The translations under genes were made by a program, and so were the position numbers. This document shows positions 43,384-55,300 of a DNA stretch of 64,000 nt, in pieces. The notes beneath the pieces are model-generated. The model had not been told where the DNA came from. It saw only the letters and a program-made list of their open reading frames with translations, and made no database searches. Source of the stretch: Ranitomeya variabilis (taxonomy: Eukaryota; Chordata; Amphibia; Anura; Dendrobatidae). The stretch is taken from NCBI RefSeq assembly GCF_051348905.1, contig NC_135238.1, forward strand, positions 49,527,454 to 49,591,453, given 5' to 3'. The number at the start of each line of letters is the position of its first letter. Position 1 is the first letter of the stretch.

Positions 43384-44103
43384 AATAAATACCTTCCTCC
43401 GCTCCCCCGCCGCGTGTCCTCATGTAAGCTGGCAGCTGACTTCAGCGTGCAACGGGATATATCACTGATAAACACTGCTGGGCATGTGCATGCCGCCGGC
43501 GTCAGATGCTGGCCTCTGATTGGCCGGCAGTGTGCTTTGCGGCGCACGGACAAATGGGTTTGCAAGGGCCAATACACCTCAGCTGGCTCTGTGTCTGAGG
43601 AAGTTTCTGCTACCGATGGAGGGCCAATGACCCGCTGTGCCCGGTCGCAGAGGCGACAGCTGCAACCGTGGTTGTTACGCCACTGTTTGGCACCTTACAT
43701 AATGGTCCTCATATTCAGCCGGACGCCTTAATCAGCATATGGTGAAAGGAGTGGTGATAAATGCAGAAGTGGTGACTTGTTTCTATTATACTTTTCCTCT
43801 GATTGTTCCTCTCCTGGTTTTGGCTTACAAATACTGAGGTAAAATACTGACTGAATACGGATAGAGAAGAGTGAGATGACTGTGTAACTCAGACGAGGAC
43901 CACCATGCAGTAGATACCGTGTGGGGGCAGAGGGTGCGGCCGCCCCAGGCCCCGTGCTCAGGATGGAGGGGGGGCTCACCACGGGGCTCCCACCCAGAGC
44001 TACGCTACCCGTCACTATATTGGAGTGCACAGCCCGCCAGTATGGTTAAGCCAGGGCTCGCCGCCAGCTGCCTTTTTCCTGTGCTCAGATGTATTCACGT
44101 CTC
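43384..44103. other. Intergenic, nothing recognised
   Basis: Mixed-composition sequence with CpG-containing stretches (43440-43560). The ORFs (up to 105 codons) show no family resemblance, splice context or conserved motif that I can name. Confidence 0.5.
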
Positions 44104-44105
44104 TA

Positions 44106-44500
44106 AGGGTACCGTCACACAGTGCCATTTTCATCGCTACGACGGCACGATTCATGACGTTGCAGCGTCGTATGATTATCGCTCCAGCGTCGTAGACTGC
44201 GGTCACACGTTGCAATACACGGCGCTGGAGTGATAATTTCATGACGTATTTGCGATGTAGAAGCCGTTGGTTACTGTGCGCACATCGTATACAACCTGTG
44301 TCACACGATGCAATCATGCCGCCACAGCGGGACACTAGACAACGAAAGAAAGTTTCAAACGATCTGCTACGACGTACGATTCTCAGCGGGGTTCCGGATC
44401 GCAGTAGCGTGTCAGACACAGCGATATCGTAACGATATCGCTAGAACGTCACGAATCGTGCCGTCGTAGCGATGAAAATGGCACTGTGTGACGGTACCCT
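44106..44500. mobile_element. TA-flanked palindromic MITE (AGGGTACCGTCACACAG family)
   Basis: Perfect inverted ends: AGGGTACCGTCACACAGTGC and complement, extending through CATTTTCATCGCTACGACGG. TA is on both sides (44104-44105 and 44501-44502). 395 bp, no ORF. Same family as 60617-61361. Confidence 0.88.
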
Positions 44501-44689
44501 TAGACGTGAACATATCTGATCAGCACTGCAGCGTTGGGAGGTAGGGAAGCGCTAGTCATCTCCTCGCCCTGACGTGCGCTGGAGTGATGAAGTCGCACAC
44601 TGCTGACCTCATCACTCTGCTGCTGTGATCATTGAGCCGCAGAGGCAGTAAAGACATGTCGTGCTTCCATATTATTGGGCAGTGGGGAA

Positions 44690-45350
44690 AATTGTAAGAG
44701 GGAGCAGAGTTGGAGTGGGTGAGCTATGTGTAAAAATGGGGTACATTATGGAGAGGTGGAGGGCCGTATGGAGAAATTGGAGCATGGTGGGACCAGTTGA
44801 AGAAGTGGGGGGACAGTGTGGAGAGGTGGGAACGTAGGGGACAATATGGCAGAACAGGATGGAGAATTGGGAGCACCTGACGACCATATAGAGAAGTGGG
44901 GAATTGTATGGAGAAATGGGAGCACAGTACGGAGAATTGGGTGCATGGGGGACAATATGGAGTAGTGGGGGGACATTATGGAGAGGTGGGGTGACTGTAT
45001 GGACAAATGAGAGCCTGAGTGGACCATATGGAGAAGTGGGTGTACAATATGATGAAGTGGAAGCATAGGGGACAATATGAAGAGATTGGGATATAGGATG
45101 GAAAATTGAGAGTGTGTGGGGACCATATGGAGAAGTGGGAGAGTGTGGGGATTGTATGGAGAAATAGGGGAAAAGAATGTAGAGCTGGGAGCATGCGGGG
45201 ACAGTATGGAGAGGAGAGAGAGTAGGTGACAATATGGAGAAGTGGGTGAACGGTATGTAGAGATCAGGGGACTGTATGGAGAGGTAAGAGCTTTGGGGAC
45301 AATATGGAGAAATGGCAGCACTATATGGAGAAGTTGGATTCATGTACTGA
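44690..45350 (+). repeat. Degenerate roughly 30-bp tandem repeat
   Basis: Imperfect units of the form GGGACAATATGGAGAAGTGGG with many substitutions. The minus-strand ORFs of 223 and 191 codons (Ser/Pro/Ile/His-rich, repeating HTVPPTSPYC-like runs) are products of the repeat. Confidence 0.8.
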
Positions 45351-45599
45351 CATTGTATCTGGTAATGGAATCATGTACTGACCGTGGTCCTGGTCGTGTA
45401 CAAATGTACCAATCCTTAATTGATCAGAGGTCGTCACCCAGCTGACATGGTCACCTTTCTACCACTGGTTCCCTACTGTGGCTGTCACCCTGTTGCTGGA
45501 GTGGGAAAGGTAAGCGCCTTATAGAGCCGAAGGTTATAGGGACTTTTATTGTATATGAGGGATGTTAATGTGAAGGCACAGTATCATGTTGGCAGTATC

Positions 45600-46210
45600 C
45601 AGAGAAGGTAAAGTGTGGTTCTAGTGCTGTATTCATCTGTTGTCGTTGGTTCTGGCACTGCATGCTGTGGTTCCGTGTATATGGGAGCTCTGGGGCATTA
45701 TATTGTATATCGGAGCTATGGGCCCATCATACTGTATATAGGGAAGCTGTGTGGACATCATAGTCTGTATACGGGAGCTGTGGGTTCATTATACTGCGTA
45801 TAGAGGAGCTGTATATTGGGGGACCCCGTGGACATTAATGTAAAGAGGGCACTTAAGAAGTATTATCATAATAGGGGCACTCCGAGTATTGTAACCATCA
45901 AAGGGGCAAAATGTGGACACTTTTCTAGGGCACTTGCATGGGCATTAATCTTTTCAAGGGAGAAATTTTACCATCTAGAGGGCAGAAATGAGGCATTATT
46001 ACTTTGTAAGGGGCACAGTGGTGGTATTACTATGTGGGGCAGTAAGAGGAGCTCTGTTTTTATACCACACAGCAGGTGCAGTAATAGGGACACATATGGC
46101 AACAGTGGTTCAGAAGTGGGGTATCAGCAGGATGGGGATGTTGTCCACGTTGGGTATATTTGTGGAAGGTGCTGGAAATGTAAGAAGTCAGATGTGTCTT
46201 TGTTGTAATC
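45600..46210 (+). repeat. Degenerate repeat-like stretch (GGGAGCTGTGGGCATTATACTGTATAT)
   Basis: Loose repetition of GGAGCTGTG, ATTATACTGTATA and GGGGCAC motifs. It looks like decayed sequence of the same kind as 48140-48870. No gene. Confidence 0.55.
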
Positions 46211-46624
46211 TCTGCTGATGAATCGTGACTGGAAGAAGTTATCACGTCGGTCTGGGCCAAATGGAAAAGACGGGAAATGTGAACTACTCCACCAGAAAGA
46301 ACATCAGCTATAAGTCACCATCTACTTGTACTGTAATTATTTGCATGGTCTGCCGCTGTCTGCCTAGCCTTTGCTGGTTATTAATATGGGGGACCCCACA
46401 TCATTTTTTTTGTTTTATTCTATCTATATATCTCTTCTATTGTATTCTGACGGATCACGCTGTGAATTTACTGTATTCGGCTGATGAAATGTCATATCAT
46501 CGCGCACCTGCTGTGTGGCCGGGCAGACTGCAACTGCTGAGACCGGAGCCAGGAGCAGCGCGGGGCACGAGGAGGGGTGAGGAGAGTGTTTTTTTATATA
46601 TATATCAGTGAGTGATAAATGGAT

Positions 46625-48140
46625 TGTGGGGCAATTGGGGGAGGCTGTATTACATTCTATGGGGGCTGTGCTGTATTACATTCTATGGGTGGGGCTTTAT
46701 TACATTCTATGGGGGCTGGCTGCATTACATTGTATGGGGGATGGCTGCATTACATTCTATGGGGACTGACTGCATTACATTGTATGGGGCTGGCTGCATT
46801 ACATTATATGGGGGCTGGTTTCATTACATTCTATGGGGGCTAGCTGCATTACATTGCTGTATTACATTCTATGGGGGGCTTTATTACATTCTATGGGGGC
46901 TGGCTGCATTACATTCTATGGGGGCTGGCTGCATTACATTCTATGGGGGCTGGCTGCATTACATTCTATGGGGCTGGCTGCATTACAATCTATGGGGCTG
47001 GCTGCATTACATTCTATGGGGCTGGCTGCATTACATTCTATGGGGGCTGGCTGCATTACATTGCTGTATTACATTCTATTGGGGGCTTTATTACATTCTA
47101 TGGGGGCTGGCCGCATTACATTCTATGGGGGCTGGCTGCATTACATTCTATGGGAGCTGTGCTGTATTACATTCTATGGGGCTGAGCTGTATTACATTCT
47201 ATGGGGAAGGGCTGTATTACATTCTATGGGGTCGGCTTTATTACTTTCTATGGTGGCTGGCTGTATTACATTCTATGGGGGCTGTGCTGTATTACATTCT
47301 ATGGGGGCTGTGCTGTATTACATTCTATGGGGGCTGTGCTGTATCATATTCTATGGGGGCTGGCTGCATTACATTCTATGGGGGCTGTCTGAATTACATT
47401 CTATGGGGGCTGTGCTGTATTACATTATATGGGTGGGGCTTTATTACATTCTATGGGGGCTGGCTGCATTACATTCTATGGGGGGTGGCTGCATTACATT
47501 CTATGGAGGCTGGCTGCATTACATTCTATGGGAGCTGTGCTGTATTACATTCTATGGGGCTGTGCTGTATTACATTCTATGGGGAAGGGCTGTATTACAT
47601 TCTATGAGGGGGGGTTATTACTTTCTATGGGGGCTGGCTGTATTACATTCTATGGGGGCTGGCTGCATTACATTCTATGGGGCTGTGCTGTATTACATTC
47701 TATGGGGAAGGGCTGTATTACATTCTATGAGGGGGGGTTATTACTTTCTATGGGGGCTGGCTGTATTACATTCTATGGGGGCTGTGCTGTATTACATTCT
47801 ATGGGAGCTGTGCTGTATTACATTCTATGGGGCTGTGCTGTATTACATTCTATGGGGAAGGGCTGTATTACATTCTATGAGGGGGGGTTATTACTTTCTA
47901 TGGGGGCTGGCTGTATTACATTCTATGGGGGCTGTGCTGTATTACATTCTATGGGGGCTGGGCTGTATCATTCTATGGGGGCTGGCTGCATTACATTCTA
48001 TGGGGGCTGTGCTGTATTACATTCTATTGGGGGGCTTTATTACATTCTATGGGGGCTCGCTGCATTACATTCTATGGGGCTGTGCTGTATTACATTCTAT
48101 GGGGGCTGGGCTGCATTACGTTCTATGGGGGGCTGTATAA
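46625..48140 (+). repeat. 25-26-bp minisatellite
   Basis: About 55-60 units of GGGGGCTGGCTGCATTACAT plus TCTAT, with CTGTGCTGTATT as the main variant. Longer repeats of several units are visible, for example GAGGGGGGGTTATTACTTTC recurring three times. Three 25-bp units equal 25 codons and the unit has no stops in the three plus frames, so open frames of up to 435 codons arise with the repeat GCITFYGGWLHYILWGLAAL. Confidence 0.95.
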
Positions 48141-48870
48141 TCTATGAGGGGTGATTGCATCATACTCTATGAGTGGGCTACATTATATTCTATGGGGAGC
48201 TGCATTATACTATATGAGGAGGGCTGCATTGTATTATATGGAGGGGCTGTATTATATTCTATGGGGGGTTGCATTATGCTCTATGAGGGGGCTACCATAT
48301 ATTATATATGCAGGGGCTGCATTATACTATATGAGGGGGCTGCATTATATTCTTTGGGGGGGTTACATTATACTCGGGGCTACAATATATTCTGTGGGGT
48401 GGTTGCATTATACTCTGGAGTGGCATCATTATACTATATGTGGGCTGCATTATACTGTATCGAGGACTATGGGAAATACATTATACTATATGATAAACTA
48501 TGGGGTGCATTATACTATGGGAAGTGAATTCTACTACATGGATGATAATGGCTGTGCATTATACTATATGGAGCACTATGAGGAGTGTATTATACTATTT
48601 GGAGGACTGTGGCAGTACATTATACTATATGGAGGACTGAAGAGTGTATTATACTATATGGAGGACTGAGCAGTGAATTTTAATATATGGAGGACTATGA
48701 GGAGTGTATTATACTATATGGAGGACTGAGGAGAGTATTATACTATATGGAGAACTGAGGAGTGTATTATACTATATGGAGGACTGAGGAGTGTATTATA
48801 CTTTATATGGAGGACTGAGGTGCACATTATAATATATGGAGGACTATGGGGTGGGGTGTAAACAAGCAAA
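48141..48870 (+). repeat. Degenerate roughly 30-bp tandem repeat, continuation
   Basis: Units of GAGGAGTGTATTATACTATA plus TGGAGGACT, running on from the 25-26-bp array and diverging from it gradually. Confidence 0.85.
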
Positions 48871-49131
48871 ATGCTGCCTATTCATCGATGGATTGGATTG
48901 TTTATGTGGGAACAGAAATCCTTGTTCTCAGCAGCACATCGTCGGTGTAAACTGTAGTTGTGCTGCTGATAATTTGATTGTTCTGTTCCCCATCATTCTT
49001 TCTCAGTTGGTGTAAAGAGACCGTGAAACAAGCGAATGACTTCACTATTGTCGATCACACTCGTTTAGTGGCCTGGGATCAGCGCATGTAAATACAGCAG
49101 AAATGCTTCACAGGGAGACCAGACAAGGATA

Positions 49132-49213
49132 ATGACAGTTGTAGTTAGCACCCGGCGCCTGGGAATAGCGCTAACTCTACTGCTTTTCGCAGCCGCCAAA
49201 GCATTTAATTCTG
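49132..49213 (+). CDS. Possible first exon encoding a signal peptide (weak)
   Basis: An ATG opens 27 codons reading MTVVVSTRRLGIALTLLLFA and then AAKAFNS, with G split by a GTATGT donor at 49214. The shape is a basic n-region, a Leu/Ala-rich hydrophobic core and a small-residue cleavage region (FAAAKA), as in secretory signal peptides. No second exon could be identified downstream before 64000. It may be chance. I do not recognise a family. Confidence 0.2.
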
Positions 49214-49219
49214 GTATGT

Positions 49220-50224
49220 GTAATGATTTTTAGGGTTGATGTCAGCTGCGTAATTGTCAGCTGCTATCAATCCCTGGTGTAAGTAATGGAGAGGTGTCTA
49301 TCAGACACCCCCACTACTAGCCCAGACCTGGCGAGACCCAGCGACTCTGAAGAGATATGACGGTAGTAACAATACCGCTCTTCACAATCGCCGAGTTCAG
49401 CTCAAGACCCAGAATATCTGAAGAGTGGTGACGTTACTGATGTCACCGCTCTGCAGAGTCACCGGGTCTCGTGCTGCGCAGCGGAACCAAAAGTGGCTGT
49501 AGGCAAAGTGTATTGAGCATCAGAATGAGGTTCCACAGCCTTTGGTCATCTCAATCCCTTCATTATCTGCAAGATCCAGTTATGTAGGTAAAGTAGCGGC
49601 TTTTCTTAGTACTGCAACTAAAAGCCATAAATAGGACTGGGCTGTAATGCTGCATACAGCTGTAATTATATGTTATATAGTCGTGTTACACTCCCCTCAC
49701 TTCTTGTAACCTACAAGTGTACAGAGATATTATACAGTCACCATGTGACAAGTGGGCCTGTGTACCTTCAAATGCCAGGGCTGAATTTTAGTCCCAGTCC
49801 GGCCCTGCATACAAAAGAGACACTGAGCTGTGAGTGCCTTCTCAGCGCCTCGCTGTGAACTCCTTTTACCTCACTGTAGTCAGCGGACGTGAGAAAGTTC
49901 TCACGCTCGCGGTGCCATCAGAAAGGTCCTCGGAGTTCTCAATTAAGTCATTCAACTCACTGCCATCAGCGCGAGCGGCATGGAAGAAGTTCTAATGTAA
50001 ATCGGATCATAGGTGCTACAAATCGGATTGTACTTGCATGAAAAACGCATGACACTCTTCTGACTTTTCAGGATCAAAATCGGACTGATTTTATAAACGC
50101 TAGTGGGAACCTGGCCTAACACTGTCAGTGTTCCAATATCAAATGAGTACTTTGGAATTTTGTACATAAATATAGTCTAATAACACTGTTTCTATATTAA
50201 AACTGAAAATGGCATGTCTTTACA
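49220..50224. other. Intergenic; transposon-end fragment, otherwise nothing recognised
   Basis: Near 50095-50120, CGCTAGTGGGAACCTGGCCT resembles the foldback-element terminus seen at 23350-23372, so a decayed DNA transposon end probably lies here. The rest shows no gene. Confidence 0.4.
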
Positions 50225-50226
50225 TA

Positions 50227-51873
50227 CAGTTAGGTCCATATATATTTGGACAGAGACAACATTTTTCTAATTTTGGTTATAGACATTACCACAATGAATT
50301 TTAAACAAAACAATTCAGATGCAGTTGAAGTTCAGACTTTCAGCTTTCATTTGAGGGTATCCACATTAAAATTGGATGAAGGGTTTAGGAGTTTCAGCTC
50401 CTTAACATGTGCGACCCTGTTTTTAAAGGGACCAAAAGTAATTGGACAATTGACTCCAAGGCTATTTCATGGACAGGTGTGGGCAATCCCTTCATTATGT
50501 CATTCTCAATTAAGCAGATAAAAGGCCTGGAGTTGATTTGAGGTGTGGTGCTTGCATTTGGAAGGTTTTGCTGTGAAGTAAACATGCGGTCAAAGGAGCT
50601 CTCCATGCAAGTGAAACAAGCCATCCTTAAGCTGCGAAAACAGAAAAAAACAAGCCGAGAAATTGCTACAATATTAGGAGTGGCAAAATGTACAGTTTGG
50701 TACATCCTGAGAAAGAAAGAAAGCACTGGTGAACTCATCAATGCAAAAAGACCTGGGCGCCCACGGAAGACAACAGTAGTGGATGATTGCAGAATTATCT
50801 CCATGGTGAAGAGAAACCGCTTCATAACAGCCAACCAAGTGACCAACACTCTCCAGGAGGTCGGCGTATCAATATCCAAATCTACCATAAAGAGAAGACT
50901 GCATGAAAGTAAATACAGAGGGTTCACTGCACGGTGCAAGCCACTCATAAGCATCAAGAATAAAAAGGCTAGACTGGACTTTGCTATAAAACATCTAAAA
51001 AAGCCAGCACAGTTCTGGAAGAACATTCTCTGGACAGATGAAACCAAGATCAACCTCTACCAGAATGATGGAAAGAGAAATGTATGGCGAAGGCGTGGTA
51101 CAGCTCATGACCCAAAGCATAGCACATCATCTGTAAAACACGGCGGAGGCAGTGTGATGGCTTGGGCATGCATGGCTGCCAGTGGCACTGGGTCACTAGT
51201 GTTTATTGATGATGTGACACAGGACAGAAGCAGCCGAATGAATTCTGAGGTATTCAGAGACATACTGTGTGCTCAGATCCAGCCAAATGCAGCCAAACTG
51301 GTTGGTCATCGTTTCATCCTACAGATGGACAATGACCCAAAACATGAAGCCAAAGCAACCCAGGAGTTTATTAAAGCAAAAAAGTGGAATATCCTTGAAT
51401 GGCCAAGTCAGTCACCTGATCTCAACCCAATTGAGCAGCATTTCAGTTGTTAAAGACTAAACTTCAGACAGAAAGGCCCACAAACAAACACCAACTGAAA
51501 ACCACCGCAGTGAAGGCCTAGCAGAGCATCAAAAAGGAGGAAACACAGCATCTGGTGATGTCCATGAGTTCAAGACTTCAGGCAGTCATTGCCAGCCAAG
51601 GGTTTTCAACCAAGTACTAAAAATGAACATTTTATTTAAAATTATTGAATCTGTCCAATTACTTTTGGTCCTTTTAAAAACAGGGTGGCACATGTTAAGG
51701 AGCTGAAACTCTTAAACCCTTCATCCGATTTTAATGTGGATACACTCAAATGAAAGCTGAAAGTCTGAACTTCAACTGCATCTGAATTGTTTTGTTTAAA
51801 ATTCATTGCGGTAATGTCTACAACCAAAACTAGAAAAATGTTGTCTCTGTCCAAATATATATGGACCTAACTG
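50227..51873 (+). mobile_element. Tc1-like DNA transposon with long terminal inverted repeats
   Basis: Starts CAGTTAGGTCCATATATATT and ends with the complement (GGACCTAACTG at 51873). TA duplication is at 50225-50226 and 51874-51875. The terminal repeats run for about 225-230 bp (50227-50455 against 51645-51873) with few differences, including an AATGAATTTTAAACAAAACA block. One transposase gene lies inside. 1647 bp, the usual Tc1 size, and little decayed. Confidence 0.95.
50584..51453 (+). pseudogene. Tc1-like transposase, nearly intact, C-terminus frameshifted
   Basis: From ATG 50584, 289 residues stay open. The N-terminal paired-like DNA-binding domain (MRSKELSMQVKQAILKLRKQ, with a second helix-turn-helix at FITANQVTNTLQEVGVSIS) has the GRPRK linker (residues about 60-64). 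The catalytic DDE domain has LWTDETKINLY (first D), QMDNDPKH (second D) and WPSQSPDLNPIEQ, where the third acidic residue is the E about 34 residues on. A one-base deletion in the GAG-CAT-GCA-type region (about 51440) shifts the frame and ends the protein at HFSC. In the other frame the C-terminus continues (TKLQTERPTNKHQLKTTAVK) and has a TAG in place of a conserved TGG at about 51522. All three catalytic residues survive. Cut-and-paste transposition is the family role. Confidence 0.93.
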
Positions 51874-51875
51874 TA

Positions 51876-53016
51876 TAATATTTCTGCAACTTTTTTTTTA
51901 GATGCAATTCATAACTTTCCCGTTCATCTTATTCCCATAACTATAACTAACCACACCCGATTTCTGAACCATGTTTCCAAAATTGGCAAGAGTGTAAAAC
52001 AGCAAAAAGTCGCACATTTTTCCTCTAAAATATGCAACATGACATGACAATTTTTCTTTTGGAAGCCAGGACACTGGTGATAAAGTATTAAGTAATTTCT
52101 CCTTAAATTCTTTGCCGCAAATTCTTGTCCTAAATACAAAACTAGGTAAACTCTTTAAATAGGTTTGAAATAAACTTCCAATTGACTTAAAATGGAAAAA
52201 CGCAGAGTCTGCAAAGCACGTTATTTTTCGTATGTTTTCTTCTGCACGGAGAAAAGGATAGTAATGACAGTTTGAAATTATTTGGAAGCAGAAAAAAAGA
52301 TCTCATATAACAGAAACAAACTGCATAGTACATGATTTCCACATCAGGTATTTCTAGTAGATAAATCCTCAAAAAAAAATCACTGTGGAGATTTTCACTT
52401 TTTTATTTCAGAATGTTTAGGGTTAGTCTTTTTTCATATACTTAATAGCAGGAAATTACAAGGAAGGAAATAGTTACAGTGAAACTACCAGGTGGAAAAG
52501 CTGCAGAATTGCCACCCCCAAACCCTCCCAACCCTGTCTCACGCAGAGACAATTACTGTAATATAATTTGAGGATCGATCATAAACGAGGAAGAGAAAGA
52601 GAAACAAATCGATGGCAATTCCTTCTACCTCCAGGCCCCTTATACAGAACATTTGTCCTAAATATATGTGTATATCATTTTTACAGCACATTCATTCTTT
52701 TAAGACTGAATCATTCATTCTGTGACTTGGGTGTGATCAGTTAGCGGAGGCTGTGATTTGCACACATGCCCATAGGGAATAGGTGGGCTCTCCCTGCAGC
52801 TACAAAGCATTCAATCACTTTCCCAGCAGGATCCAGCATCTACAATAGTTCACTGATGCCACATACACTTTGGGCTGCATCTACATGGTAATATCCATCG
52901 CCTAGAGGCCAATGACTGCATTCCTGTTCCAAAAGTAGAACTGAGGTTCCTTGGACACAGCAGAAGAAACCACAGCACCAAAATCCATCAATATAAGAGC
53001 ACATTGGGTTTTCAGT
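51876..53016. other. Intergenic, nothing recognised
   Basis: AT-rich unique-looking sequence. The ORFs of 60-71 codons lack any family signal. Confidence 0.5.
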
Positions 53017-53659
53017 TTAACCCCTTTACCCCCAAGGGTGGTTTGCACGTTATGGACCGGGCCAATTTTCACAATTCTGACCACTGTCCCTTTATGAGGT
53101 TATAACTCTGGAACGCTTCAACGGATCCTGATGATTCTGACAATGTTTTCTCGTGACATATTGTACTTCATGATAGTGGTAAAATTTCTTTGATATTACC
53201 TGCGTTTATTTGTGAAAAAAATTGAAATTTGGCGAAAATTTTGAAAATTTCACAATTTTCCAACTTTGAATTTTTATGCAATTAAATCACAGAGACATGT
53301 CACACAAAATACTTAATAAGTAACATTTCCCACATGTCTACTTTACATCAGCACAATTTAGGAACCAAAAGTTTTTTTTGTTAGGGAGTTGTAAGGGTTA
53401 AAAGTTGACCAGCAATTTCTCATTTTTACAACACCATTTTTTTTTTAGGGACCACATCTCATTTGAAGTCATTTTGAGGGGTCTATATGATAGAAAATAA
53501 CCAAGTGTGACACCATTCTAAAAACTGCACCCCTCAAGGTTCTCAAAACCACATTCAAGAAGTTTATTAACCCTTCAGGTGTTTCACAGGAATTTTTGGA
53601 ATGTTTAAATAAAAATGAACATTTAACTTTTTTTCACAAAAAATTTACTTCAGCTCCAA

Positions 53660-55060
53660 TTTGTTTTATTTTACCAAGGGTAACAGGAGAAAATGGACCC
53701 TAAAAGTTGTTGTACAATTTGTCCTGAGTACGCCAATACCCCATATGAGGGGGTAAACCACTGTTTGGGTGCATGGCAGAGCTCGGAAGCGAAGGAGCGC
53801 CATTTCACTTTTCAATGCAAAATTGACTGGAATTGAGATTGCATGCCATGTTGCGTTTGGAGAGCCCCTGATGTGCCTTAACAGTGAAACCCCCCCACAA
53901 GTGACACCATTTTGGAAAGTAGACCCCCTAAGGAACTTATCTAGATGTGTGGTGAGCACTTTGACCCATTAAGTGATTCACAGAAGTTTATAATGCAGAG
54001 CCGCAAAAATAAAAAATCATATTTTTTCACAAAAATGATCTTTTCGCCCCCAATTTTTTATTTTCCCAAAGGTAAGAGAAGAAATTGGACCCCAAAAGTT
54101 GTTGTCCAATTTGTCCTGAGTACGCTGATACCCCATATGTGGGGGTAAACCACTGTTTGGGCGCATGGCAGAGCTCGGAAGGGAAGGAGCGCCGTTTGAC
54201 TTTTCAATGCAAAATTGACAGGAATTGAGATGGGACACCATGTTGCGTTTGGAGAACCACTGATGTGCCTAAACATTGAACCCCCCCACAAGTGACACCA
54301 TTTTGGAAAGTAGACCCCCTAAGGAACTTATCTAGATGTGTTGTGAGAGCTTTGAACCCCCAAGTGTTTCACTACAGTTTATAACGCAGAGCCGTGAAAA
54401 TAAAAAATATTTTTTTTTCCACAACAAATATTTTTTAGCCCCCAGTTTTCTATTTTTCCAAGGGTAACAGTTGAAATTGGACCCCAAAAGTTGTTGTCCA
54501 ATTTGTCCTGAGTATGCCGATACCCCATATGTGGGGGGGAACCACCGTTTGAGCGCATGGCAGAGCTCGGAAGGGAAGGAGCGTCATTTGGAATGCAGAC
54601 TTAGATGGATTGGTCTGCAGGCGTCACGTTGCGTTTGCAGAGCCCCTAATGTACCTAAACAGTAGAAACCCCCCACAAGTGACCCCATATTGGAAACTAG
54701 ACCCCCCCAAGGAACTTTTCTAGATGTGTTGTGAGAACTTTGAACCCCCAAGTGTTTCACTACAGTTTATAACGCAGAGCCATGAAAATAAAAAATCTTT
54801 TTTTTCCACAAAAATTATTTTGTAGCCCCCAGTTTTGTATTTTCCCAAGGGTAACCCCAAAAGTTGTTGTCCAATGTGTCCTGAGTACGTTGATACCCCA
54901 TATGTTGGGGTAAACCCCTGTTTGGGCGCACGGGAGAGCTCGGAATGGAAGGAACACTGTTTTACTTTTTCAATGCAGAATTGGCTTGAATTGAGATCGG
55001 ACGCCATGTCGCGTTTGGAGAGCCCCTGATGTGCCTAAACAGTGGAAACCCCCCAATTAT
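53660..55060 (-). repeat. Diverged 373-392-bp tandem units of the TTAA element
   Basis: ACCCCATATG landmarks recur near 53738, 54129, 54521 and 54894 (spacing 391, 392 and 373). The units are clearly more diverged from each other than those at 6729-8086. Confidence 0.9.
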
Positions 55061-55064
55061 AACT

Positions 55065-55300
55065 GAAACCCTAATCCAAACACATCCCTAACCCTAATCC
55101 CAACGGTAACCCTAACCACACCCCTAACCCTGACACACCCCTAACCCTAATCCCAACCCTATTCCCAACCGTAAATGTAATCCAAACCCTAACCCTAACT
55201 TTAGCCCCAACCCTAACCCTAACTTTAGCCCCAACCCTAACTGTAGCCTTAACCCTAGCCCTAACCCTAGCCCTAACCCTAGCCCTAACCCTAATGGGAA
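55065..55300 (-). repeat. Telomere-like CCCTAA array in the TTAA element
   Basis: AACCCTAACCCTAGCCCTAA and variants (CCAACCCTAA, CCCCTAACC) over about 235 bp. Placed between the tandem units and the AT-rich spacer, the same order as in the copy at 4717-8086. Confidence 0.88.

Noticed and set aside
44672-45343. Minus-strand ORFs of 223 and 191 codons
   Set aside because: Low-complexity translations of a degenerate tandem repeat, with no domain.
46833-48140. 435-codon and 331-codon ORFs rich in Trp, Tyr, His and Gly
   Set aside because: They are translations of the 25-26-bp minisatellite, which has no stops in the three plus frames. The same peptide cycles through all frames.
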